From positions 1 through 32,288 of the forward strand of contig CAMKFY010000003.1 in the NCBI GenBank assembly GCA_946411985.1: a DNA stretch of 32,288 nt, given 5' to 3'. This stretch comes from an uncultured Clostridiaceae bacterium. GTDB taxonomy: Bacteria; Bacillota; Clostridia; Oscillospirales; Ruminococcaceae. The notes below the pieces were generated by a model. The model saw only the letters and a list, made by a program, of their open reading frames with translations, searched no databases and was not told the origin of the DNA. Of the stretch, positions 10,522 through 18,642 are shown piece after piece. How positions within the stretch are numbered: position 1 is the first letter of the stretch; every line of letters starts with the position of its first letter. A program made the position numbers and the translations under genes.

Positions 10522-11895
10522 ATGCTTTTTAAAACTCCAAACTATTCTGCAGACAAAAAACGGGCAATAGACATTTTGTGTAAGGAGTTTATTAAGAATA
10601 ATAATATAGAGTCTGAGCTTTTTTCTTCATACAACGTTAAAAGAGGGCTTAGAAATGCCGATGGAACCGGTGTTTTGGCTGGCTTAACTCTAATATGCAA
10701 TGTGCATGGCTATGTAATAGATGAGGGCGAAAAAAAGCCAGAGGAAGGCAAACTCATCTATAGAAATTATAATATTAAAGACATAGTTGGCGATTGCATT
10801 AAAAGTAAAAGGTTTGGCTTTGAAGAGGTTATATATTTGTTGCTGTTTGGGACGCTGCCTACCAAACAAGAAATAAAATATTTTAAAGATGTTCTTGCAA
10901 TGTATAGAGAGCTGCCAGATGGCTTTGTGGAAGATGTTATTTTAAAAAAACCTTCTAAAAATATAATGAATAAGATGCAATCCTGTTTATTAGCACTATA
11001 CACCTATGACGATTTTGCAGATGTTACTACAATAGACCAAGAGCTTAGAAGGGCAATTGAAATAATAGCTAGAATGTCTAATATTATGATATATGCCTAT
11101 CATGCTAAATGTAAAGCTTTTGATAAGGCAAGCTTAGTTCTTCATAATGTAAACCCTAGCGAAAACATAGCTCAAAGCATACTTTCTACGCTAAGAATAG
11201 ACAGGAAATACACATTTGAAGAAGCAAGCATTTTAGATGTTTTGCTTATGTTGCACGCAGAGCATGGCGGTGGAAATAATTCTACTTTTACGTGCAGATG
11301 TTTAACTTCCACAGGCACAGATTCTTACTCTGCCTACGCTGGGGCTATAGGCTCTTTAAAAGGGCCAAAGCATGGAGGGGCAAACCTTAAGGTGGTGTAT
11401 ATGCTAAAAGATATAATGGAAAATGTGTCTAATTGGGAAGATTTAGATGAGTTAGAATGTTATATAGAAAAAATATTAAATAAGCAAGCAGGAGATAGAA
11501 CCGGTTTAATTTATGGTATGGGGCACGCGGTGTATACAAAATCCGACCCTAGAGCGGTTATACTTAAAAAATCTGCTGAATCATTAGCAAAAGGCACAGA
11601 ATTTGAAAAAGAGTTTAGGCTAATTGAAAATGTGGAGAGGGTGGCTTGTTTAGCGTTTTCCAAAAAAAAACCGAATAAGAAAATAATTTGTGCTAATGTA
11701 GATATGTATTCTGGGTTTGTATATAAAATGCTAGGAATTCCTTTAGAGCTTTATACGCCACTTTTTGCCACTGCAAGAATAGCTGGTTGGGCAGCTCATA
11801 GAATGGAGGAGCTTTTAACAGCAAAAAGAATAATTAGGCCAGCTTATAAGCCTGTTAACAAAGAACGAGCCTATGTATCGCTGTCTGAGCGGTAG
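10522..11895 (+). CDS. Citrate synthase
   Basis: Conserved LLMLHAEHGGGNNSTFTCR, GSLKGPKHGGAN, GMGHAVYTKSDPRA, VDMYSGFVYKMLGIP, FATARIAGWAAHRMEE. SD AAGGGGG. Confidence 0.93.
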   Translation: MLFKTPNYSADKKRAIDILCKEFIKNNNIESELFSSYNVKRGLRNADGTGVLAGLTLICNVHGYVIDEGEKKPEEGKLIYRNYNIKDIVGDCIKSKRFGFEEVIYLLLFGTLPTKQEIKYFKDVLAMYRELPDGFVEDVILKKPSKNIMNKMQSCLLALYTYDDFADVTTIDQELRRAIEIIARMSNIMIYAYHAKCKAFDKASLVLHNVNPSENIAQSILSTLRIDRKYTFEEASILDVLLMLHAEHGGGNNSTFTCRCLTSTGTDSYSAYAGAIGSLKGPKHGGANLKVVYMLKDIMENVSNWEDLDELECYIEKILNKQAGDRTGLIYGMGHAVYTKSDPRAVILKKSAESLAKGTEFEKEFRLIENVERVACLAFSKKKPNKKIICANVDMYSGFVYKMLGIPLELYTPLFATARIAGWAAHRMEELLTAKRIIRPAYKPVNKERAYVSLSER

Positions 11896-11945
11896 GGGTT
11901 GTTTGGTAGTTTTTATTGTTTAGCGTATTGAAAGGAAATTATTAT

Positions 11946-12878
11946 ATGAGAAAATTTTTTAGTTCTAATATATTTAGCGCTGTGTTTATATTTTTGTTTG
12001 TTGTTTTTTCTTCAGTTATAAGATATTTTCAGTTAGAATGTTTTACCGATTATAATTTTGGAAGTTATAATTACAACGCAGATTATTATATTTTCAATTT
12101 TCATATTTTTCCTAAACTTTTAACATATATTGTTTATTCTTCTGTTTTTATTTATTTTGTTGTTGTTTTGCTTTTTAGTTTGCTTAAAAGCGGCAAAGGT
12201 ATAACAACATTTTCTGTTGCAAAAGATAGTGAAAATAAAATTCTTAGCGTTTGTTCTTTATTTCTTGCAGTGGCTTATTTTGTTTGCTCTATTTTTTATA
12301 TATTAGATGTTAAAACTTTGTTTGCTCCAGATGAAGATTTTAGTATTGTTGTTATTTTTATATTTATGTTTCAGCTGCTTTGTTGTGGCACCTTTATATA
12401 TTTTTTCTGTTGCTTGCGGTTTGGTAGGCTTTTTAATAAAAAGAACTTGTTAAATATAGTTTTTATATTTCCAATTTTATGGAGTATTTTAAGAGTGCTT
12501 AGTATTATGTCTTTTAAATATTTTTTAATGTTAACTCCAAGGGAAACACTTCTTACAAGTTTAAAAACTGCTAGCGTTTGCTTATTTTTCTTTTATTTTG
12601 GAAAATTTGTTGTTGGCATGCATTCGAAAAATAATGAGAATAAATTGTTTTTCGCTTCATATATGGCTGTATTTTTAAGTTTTGTTAATATATTGCCGAA
12701 ATTTGTGTTTTATTTTAAAAATATTATAAATAGTGTTGGAGGTTTTGGGTCATACTATGTGTATAATGTGGATGTTTTAAAAGGCTATAATTTTGTTTTT
12801 ATAGATTTTTGTGTAGCAATTTTCATATTAATGTTTTTGTGTAGCTATAGGTTGGCTTGGAAGCGTAACGTTAAGTAA
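11946..12878 (+). CDS. Polytopic integral membrane protein of unknown function
   Basis: ATG at 11946 with GAAAGGAAA upstream. Multiple hydrophobic segments (about 7-8 predicted by eye). No recognised family. Confidence 0.7.
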   Translation: MRKFFSSNIFSAVFIFLFVVFSSVIRYFQLECFTDYNFGSYNYNADYYIFNFHIFPKLLTYIVYSSVFIYFVVVLLFSLLKSGKGITTFSVAKDSENKILSVCSLFLAVAYFVCSIFYILDVKTLFAPDEDFSIVVIFIFMFQLLCCGTFIYFFCCLRFGRLFNKKNLLNIVFIFPILWSILRVLSIMSFKYFLMLTPRETLLTSLKTASVCLFFFYFGKFVVGMHSKNNENKLFFASYMAVFLSFVNILPKFVFYFKNIINSVGGFGSYYVYNVDVLKGYNFVFIDFCVAIFILMFLCSYRLAWKRNVK

Positions 12879-12965
12879 TATTTTAATTTTATATTAGAAG
12901 TTTTTACGGTTGTTAATAAAATTTATAAAACAAGCATATTAATTTTTAAAAAAAGAGGTGTTTGT

Positions 12966-14183
12966 ATGAGGTTTAAAAATTTTTTATTTTGTATTTTAAT
13001 GCTTGTTTTTGCTGTTCCTATTCAAATTGTTTATGCTGCTGTGGCTGTTAAAAAATATGACATTAATGAGTTGCCAGCTAAAAATTATATTTTGGTGGAT
13101 GCTAAAAGTGGCCAGGTGTTATATGCGAAAAATGCAGATGTACGTTGTTCTATAGGCTCTATGACAAAAATTATGGTTATGCTAAAAACTGCAGAACTTA
13201 TAGATGATGGAATAATAACACTCGACGACGTTGTTAAAGTTACAGAAACTGCTCATCCAACCGATAATGGCGAAACTGTTGTTTGGTTGGAAATTGGCGA
13301 AAAAATTACAGTTCGTGAGCTTTTATTGGCTGTGGCTTTGAGGTCCGCTGGCGATGCTGCAAGAACTTTGGCAGAATATATTTCATATAAAGACAATGAA
13401 TCTAAAGATATAGAAATTGTGGGCAGCGAGGAAGCTGGAGTGCAGCTTATGAACGATAAAGCAAAAGATTTGTTTATGACTAATACACATTTTTCTAATG
13501 CTGCAGGTATGGATGACGATGAAAATTATTCAACCGCGAGAGATGTGGCTAAAATGGCTAGAGAGCTGCTTTTAAAACACAAATGGATAACAGGGTTCAC
13601 ATCTAAAAAGGAGGCCATAATTAGAGATGGGCAAAGCAAACTAAACAACACAAATACAATGTTGCTTTCTGGCTATAATGGTTGCAACGGGCTAAAAACC
13701 GGCACCACAGATGACGCTGGGCTTTGCCTTTGTGGCACTGCTGAAAGAAACAAAAGGCTTTTAATAGCTGTAAGCGTTGGCAGTAATCGACAAATGGAAA
13801 GAATAGACACAATAAAATCTTTATTTGATTATGGGTTTAACAATTTTGCAAATTTGAATGTTAGTAAAGAAAAAATTAGTAATAGGTTGGTTAATGTTTC
13901 AAGAGGGCAAGAGCCTTTTGTTGGCATAGAATTGGAAGATGAAGACGTTTTGCCTTTAATTAATAAAAAGGATATTAATAAGGTGCAAACAGAGGTAGAT
14001 TTGTATGATAATGTTAAAGCTCCTGTTAAAAAGGGGGATGTTGTGGGGAAGTATAGATATTTTTTAGGTGACGAAGAAATTTGTAGTAAAAATTTGGTGT
14101 CTACTGGCAGCGTAAAAGAGATAAATTGGTTTTATTTGTTTAGTTCGGTGTTTAAAAGCTTTTTTTGTGACGCAGGTATTTAA
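12966..14183 (+). CDS. D-alanyl-D-alanine carboxypeptidase (DacF/PBP5-like, S11 family)
   Basis: SxxK motif GSMTKIM, KTG motif NGLKTGTTDDAG, N-terminal signal peptide, C-terminal PBP5-like beta domain and hydrophobic tail. Confidence 0.9.
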   Translation: MRFKNFLFCILMLVFAVPIQIVYAAVAVKKYDINELPAKNYILVDAKSGQVLYAKNADVRCSIGSMTKIMVMLKTAELIDDGIITLDDVVKVTETAHPTDNGETVVWLEIGEKITVRELLLAVALRSAGDAARTLAEYISYKDNESKDIEIVGSEEAGVQLMNDKAKDLFMTNTHFSNAAGMDDDENYSTARDVAKMARELLLKHKWITGFTSKKEAIIRDGQSKLNNTNTMLLSGYNGCNGLKTGTTDDAGLCLCGTAERNKRLLIAVSVGSNRQMERIDTIKSLFDYGFNNFANLNVSKEKISNRLVNVSRGQEPFVGIELEDEDVLPLINKKDINKVQTEVDLYDNVKAPVKKGDVVGKYRYFLGDEEICSKNLVSTGSVKEINWFYLFSSVFKSFFCDAGI

Positions 14184-14330
14184 AAAATTATGTTTATTAT
14201 GTTTTGCTGAGCATTATTAAAAAATATTTGTGAAATATATAAAAAAATGTAGAATTTTATTTGAAAAAAATTTTCTATAGTGTTAAACTAATATTGTTGT
14301 TTTATTTTTAAAAATTGAAGGAGTTTTTGT

Positions 14331-15665
14331 ATGTCTATTTGTTTAAACGCTAAATATTTAGAAAATTTTATTAAAGATTACGAATTTGAGAATATATTTC
14401 CATTTATTCAGAAGGCGCACGAAATTATTAATAACAAAACTGGTGCTGGCAATAATTTTTTAGGTTGGTTAAATTTGCCGGTTAATTATAATAAAGAGGA
14501 GTTTGAGAGGGTAGTTAAGGCTGCAGAGAAGATAAAAAAAGATTCAAAAGTTCTTGTTGTTATTGGCATTGGAGGCTCATATCTTGGCGCGAGAGCTGTA
14601 ATAGAAGCGCTAAATTCGCCTATGCATAACCTCTTAAGAGAAGACGTGCCTAAAATATATTTTGTGGGCAATAGCATTAGCCCAACATATTTAAATGATA
14701 TAATTAAGCTTTGTAAAGATAAAGATTTTAGTGTTAATGTTATATCAAAATCTGGAACTACAACAGAGCCTGCTTTAGCTTTTAGGATATTTAAAAAAAT
14801 GTTGGAGGATAGGTATGGTGAACAGGGTGCTAAATCTAGAATATATTGCACCACAGACAAAGAAAAGGGTGTTTTGCGGAGCCTTGCTTTAAAAAATGGG
14901 TATGAAACATTTTGCGTTCCGGATGACGTTGGTGGTAGGTTTTCTGTTCTTACTGCTGTAGGCTTGCTTGCCATTGCGGTATCTGGTTTAAATGTGAATA
15001 GGCTAATGGAGGGCGCTGCGAAAGCTATGGCAGATTTTTCAATTTGCGATTTAAATAAAAATTGTTGCTATAAATATGCTGCTATTCGTAATATTTTGCA
15101 TAGAAAAGGCAAGATGGTGGAGATGTTGGTGTCTTATTTTCCAAACCTTTTGCTGCTTGGGGAATGGTTTAAACAGCTTTTTGGTGAAAGTGAGGGTAAA
15201 GATGGGAAGGGAATTTTTCCAGCATCCGCAATTTTTTCTACAGATTTGCATTCTTTAGGGCAATATATTCAGGAAGGCTCCAAAATATTATTTGAAACTG
15301 TTATAAACATAAAGTCTCCAAAGGAAGATTTTTATATTAAGCAGGTGGAAGATAATTTTGATGGCCTTAATTTTTTAGCAAATCAAAATATGGGAGATAT
15401 TGTTCAGAAGGTTTTAAAAGCCACAGTTTTAGCACATACAAGTGGCATGGTTCCAAATGTTATTTTAGAATTGGAAAGGTTAAGCGAGTTTGAGGTTGGT
15501 TATATTATATATTTTTTTGAGAAGGCTTGCGCCATGTCTGGCTACCTTTTAGGGGTAAACCCTTTTAATCAGCCAGGCGTGGAAAGTTATAAAAAAAATA
15601 TGTTTGCTCTTTTGGGTAAGCCGGGGTATGAAAACGTTAGAGCTAGCATTTTAGGAAATATTTAA
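14331..15665 (+). CDS. pgi: Glucose-6-phosphate isomerase
   Basis: [70 protein letters not shown]. Confidence 0.95.
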   Translation: MSICLNAKYLENFIKDYEFENIFPFIQKAHEIINNKTGAGNNFLGWLNLPVNYNKEEFERVVKAAEKIKKDSKVLVVIGIGGSYLGARAVIEALNSPMHNLLREDVPKIYFVGNSISPTYLNDIIKLCKDKDFSVNVISKSGTTTEPALAFRIFKKMLEDRYGEQGAKSRIYCTTDKEKGVLRSLALKNGYETFCVPDDVGGRFSVLTAVGLLAIAVSGLNVNRLMEGAAKAMADFSICDLNKNCCYKYAAIRNILHRKGKMVEMLVSYFPNLLLLGEWFKQLFGESEGKDGKGIFPASAIFSTDLHSLGQYIQEGSKILFETVINIKSPKEDFYIKQVEDNFDGLNFLANQNMGDIVQKVLKATVLAHTSGMVPNVILELERLSEFEVGYIIYFFEKACAMSGYLLGVNPFNQPGVESYKKNMFALLGKPGYENVRASILGNI

Positions 15666-15666
15666 A

Positions 15667-15695
15667 TTGACACGTTATATATATTTTGCTAAAAT
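15667..15695 (+). promoter_or_regulatory. Sigma-A promoter for rnpB
   Basis: TTGACA (15667-15672), 17 nt, TAAAAT (15690-15695), about 8 nt before the rnpB P1 helix. The -35 box starts 1 nt after the pgi stop codon. Confidence 0.7.
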
Positions 15696-15702
15696 TAAGT
15701 TT

Positions 15703-16038
15703 GTGTAAGTGAGCTGTGTGGTAGCGCCTTTTTAAAAGGTGAGGAAAGTCCGAGCACCGCAGGACAAAAATACCTGTTAACGGCAGGCGGAGGCAACTCT
15801 AGGGAAAGTGCAACAGAAATAAACCGCCCAAACTTTTGTTTGAGTAAGGATGGAAAGGCGAGGTAAGAGCTCACCGGAACACAGGAGACTGTGTTGCCAT
15901 GTAAACCCTATTTGGTGCAACATCAGCAGAAAATATCGCTGGTCCGGCGTTTTCGAAAGATGGCTAGAACATTGCGGCGACGCATTGTGAAGATAGATTA
16001 CCACAACAACAGAACTCGGCTTATAGGCTCAGTTACAC
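15703..16038 (+). ncRNA. rnpB: RNase P RNA component (bacterial type A-like)
   Basis: GAGGAAAGTCCGAGC, AAAGTGCAACAGAAA, GGTAAGAGCTCACCG and ACAGAACTCGGCTTAT conserved blocks. P1 formed by GTGTAAGTGAGCT / GGCTCAGTTACAC. Confidence 0.95.
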
Positions 16039-16042
16039 AGTG

Positions 16043-16083
16043 TTTTAAAGTATGCAGTAACTTTCTGTATACTTTAAAATTTT
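16043..16083 (+). terminator. rnpB terminator hairpin, overlapping the 3' end of pyrE
   Basis: TTTTAAAGTATGCAG-TAACTTT-CTGTATACTTTAAAA, a 15-bp stem with one G:U, followed by TTTT. Confidence 0.7.
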
Positions 16084-16704
16084 ATCTATATATTTTGCAT
16101 ATTTTTCATTATTTTTAATATATTCTATTATATCTTTTATGTTAATTAATGAGTGAACTTTTATTCCATAGTTTTCTTCTAGTTCTACAGATGCTTTAAT
16201 ATTTTTTTCTTTTGCAAGCTCACACCTATCCACCAAAACGAATAGATTGTTGCATATTATTTTATATTTATGCTTTATTTTTGGGAGTACCTCTTTTATA
16301 GCTGTTCCTGCTGTTAGCACGTCTTCAATTATTATTATTTTTTCGTTATCTTTTGGAATATATCCTATAAAAGTGCCGCCTTCACCGTGATCTTTCTCTT
16401 CTTTTCTGTTAAAAAAGAAAGGCTTGTTAATGTTATATTCGCTATATAGGTGGTTACAGCAGTTAACTACAAGTGGTATGCCTTTGTATGCTGGCCCAAA
16501 CATTGCACTATAGCTCACATTGCTATTTATTATAAGTTTGGCGTAGAATTTGCCTAATGTGTTTAGTTGCTTGCCATATTTAAAATTTCCAGTGTTTATG
16601 AAGTATGGTGTATTTCTGCCGCTTTTTGTAGTAAATTCACCAAAGATTAATATATTAGAATCTATTAAAAATGATATAAAATCTTTTTTTTCGTTTAAGT
16701 TCAT
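16045..16704 (-). CDS. pyrE: Orotate phosphoribosyltransferase
   Basis: PRPP-binding motif IIIIEDVLTAGTAIKEV; FGPAYKGIPLV; GEGGTFIGY. The start is placed at MNLNEKKDF (16704) after GGAG; the ORF-track start at 16722 is less likely. Confidence 0.9.
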   Translation of the reverse strand: MNLNEKKDFISFLIDSNILIFGEFTTKSGRNTPYFINTGNFKYGKQLNTLGKFYAKLIINSNVSYSAMFGPAYKGIPLVVNCCNHLYSEYNINKPFFFNRKEEKDHGEGGTFIGYIPKDNEKIIIIEDVLTAGTAIKEVLPKIKHKYKIICNNLFVLVDRCELAKEKNIKASVELEENYGIKVHSLINIKDIIEYIKNNEKYAKYIDKILKYTESYCIL

Positions 16705-16830
16705 AGTAAAAACTCCATTCACAGTTTGAAAAATTATATTTTTAACAACATAAAATATATTATAAAACGTAGATTATGTCAATAATACTAACAATAGCTT
16801 TGAATATTTAAAATTGGATGTAATGTTTGC

Positions 16831-16866
16831 AAAAAAGGTTAGCTATAGAAATAGCCAACCTTTTTG
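16831..16866 (-). terminator. Bidirectional-looking terminator hairpin downstream of the small secreted ORF(s)
   Basis: AAAAAAGGTTAGCTAT-AGAA-ATAGCCAACCTTTTTG, A-run on one side and T-run on the other. Confidence 0.7.
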
Positions 16867-16887
16867 TTTGTGTTTTTTTCTGTATAT

Positions 16888-17091
16888 TTATTCGAGAGTT
16901 TTAAGATTTTTGTTCGTAAATATATTGTTTATAAAATCTTTAATAAGGTTATCTATTTGCAGCGAATGAGTATGTTTATTAACTAATTCATTGTTTAATG
17001 TATTTCTGTTTTTAAAATTATAATCTAAAGTTTTACGTTCAGCTTGGTATGTTTTATTTTTTGTTTTATTTTGCCTATTTTCTTCCGGCAA
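16888..17091 (-). CDS. Hypothetical ORF, probably the frameshifted continuation of the neighbouring small secreted protein
   Basis: MPEENRQNKTKNKTYQAERKTL...; overlaps the 3' end of ORF 17025-17390 in the -1 frame. TTG start and no visible SD. Confidence 0.35.
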   Translation of the reverse strand: MPEENRQNKTKNKTYQAERKTLDYNFKNRNTLNNELVNKHTHSLQIDNLIKDFINNIFTNKNLKTLE

Positions 17092-17390
17092 TAGTCTAGT
17101 TTATATGTTGATGTGCACACTACGCCAAGCATTTTGCCTTTGTAGTTGGTGTGTTGTAAGTTGGAGCGGTTGTTAGCTTTGGATATAGCTGTTCTTTCGT
17201 CTTTAAAGTTTTTCGCAATTTTTCTATCTTTTTCTATTTCTTCATCTAATGTTTTTGTTATTTTCGCTGCAATTAAATTGAAAACATCATATTCTTTTTT
17301 AGTATAATTTTCCTTATTATTAACTTGTTGGGCAGTGCTTTCTATTACAATAGCTAAATTTAAACCAAAAATAATAGCTAATGTAAACAT
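17025..17390 (-). CDS. Hypothetical small secreted protein
   Basis: N-terminal hydrophobic stretch MFTLAIIFGLNLAIVIESTAQQ followed by a hydrophilic, charged domain. The frame is open upstream to an ATA at 17411 (INKKISKMFTLAI...). Confidence 0.5.
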   Translation of the reverse strand: MFTLAIIFGLNLAIVIESTAQQVNNKENYTKKEYDVFNLIAAKITKTLDEEIEKDRKIAKNFKDERTAISKANNRSNLQHTNYKGKMLGVVCTSTYKLDYCRKKIGKIKQKIKHTKLNVKL

Positions 17391-17565
17391 TTTAGATATT
17401 TTTTTATTTATGTAAACTCAGCTGCATATATGTTTTTATATATTTTAACCTGCGCAATTTTAAATAAGTTAACAGTATCGTTATGCCATAAAGTAACATA
17501 ATTATTTATTTTATTAAAAGAATTTTTATGTGTTAAATTAATATGAATTCTTATTTTAAGCAGTG

Positions 17566-17596
17566 AAAACCCACCTCATTTTAAAAGGTGGGCTTT
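17566..17596 (-). terminator. Rho-independent terminator downstream of the 262-aa secreted protein
   Basis: Minus strand CCCACCT-TTTAAAATG-AGGTGGG-TTTT. Confidence 0.75.
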
Positions 17597-17606
17597 ATTA
17601 TTTTAA

Positions 17607-18470
17607 TTATTTATTCTTAGATTTTTTTGCTAACTTTTCGCCTTCTATTAACTTAGCTTTTACCTGAGCTTGGTTTAATTCGTAGCTTAAATCTTGTATT
17701 TTTTCTAGTTTTGCACTTCTTTGTTTAACAGCATTTAACATTCTATTATGTATATCTTCTAAAAAGTCTTTGCTAAGCATTGTTTTAACTAATTCTTTTA
17801 CGTCTTTAGATATTTTCAAAGACAATTTGCAATTATTATAAAGTTCCCTTATTCTTTCTTCGTTCCCTTTATATTCAGGGTCTTTAAGTTGGCTTTCATA
17901 ATCTGCTATGCCTGCTGCTAAAGATTCTTCATTTGAACTACTACCAGCCCTCACTTCAACCCCTTCAATAGAACGGTGATATCTTAAATTAAACCAGCCG
18001 TCATATATGCACATAATCATATCACTCGGGAGCTCTGGATTTTCATGTAAGCTTTTATCGTATTTTATTTTTAAACTTCTAATTACCATACCCTGTATAA
18101 ATCTTTTTATATTTTCTATAGCATCATCTTTTTCTATCAAGAAAGCCATACCCTGGAAATATATTCTAAACATATTTATGCCATCATTAGCCATCAACCT
18201 ATACATTTCCTTATCGTTTTTACTGCTAAGATGTGCACTTTTTTGTTTAACTAAATCTTGTAGTTCTTTTTCATATTCTTGTTGTGTTATTTTAAAAGTT
18301 TCCCATGGCTTTACGTCTGCCACCATATCATCATATTGTTGTGTTACGTTAGTTTGTGAAATCGAAATAGTTTTTTCTGGCGCTTCCATTGCCAAAGAAA
18401 CACCACATCCTAACGTACTACAAAAAAAACAAGCGTAACTTAAAAATTTTAATACATTTACTTTCTTAAT
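17607..18470 (-). CDS. Hypothetical secreted/exported protein (signal peptide plus helical charged domain)
   Basis: The 262-aa ORF reaches TTG at 18395. The same frame continues upstream as I-K-K-V-N-V-L-K-F-L-S-Y-A-C-F-F-C-S-T-L-G-C-G-V-S-L-A, a typical signal peptide, back to ATT at 18468-18470, preceded directly by TGA. Confidence 0.6.
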   Translation of the reverse strand: MKKVNVLKFLSYACFFCSTLGCGVSLAMEAPEKTISISQTNVTQQYDDMVADVKPWETFKITQQEYEKELQDLVKQKSAHLSSKNDKEMYRLMANDGINMFRIYFQGMAFLIEKDDAIENIKRFIQGMVIRSLKIKYDKSLHENPELPSDMIMCIYDGWFNLRYHRSIEGVEVRAGSSSNEESLAAGIADYESQLKDPEYKGNEERIRELYNNCKLSLKISKDVKELVKTMLSKDFLEDIHNRMLNAVKQRSAKLEKIQDLSYELNQAQVKAKLIEGEKLAKKSKNK

Positions 18471-18642
18471 TCATTTTAAACCCCATTCAATATAAAAATT
18501 AAATTTTTGGCACTAAGCCTAAGGCTCACACCGCCACCTTTAGTATAACAAAAAACAACAAAATTATTCAATATAATTCTGCTGTTTTTTTATGGCGAAT
18601 ATTTAAAAAAATTGTTAATAAATTATTTTAAATATTTGTTTT

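Noticed and set aside
15777-16118. ORFs 15777-16004 (-) and 15891-16118 (+)
   Set aside because: They lie within the RNase P RNA gene and its terminator; the RNA assignment is much stronger.
18007-18438. 143-aa plus-strand ORF opposite the orphan secreted protein
   Set aside because: Antisense shadow ORF; the minus-strand frame has a signal peptide, soluble charged composition and its own terminator.
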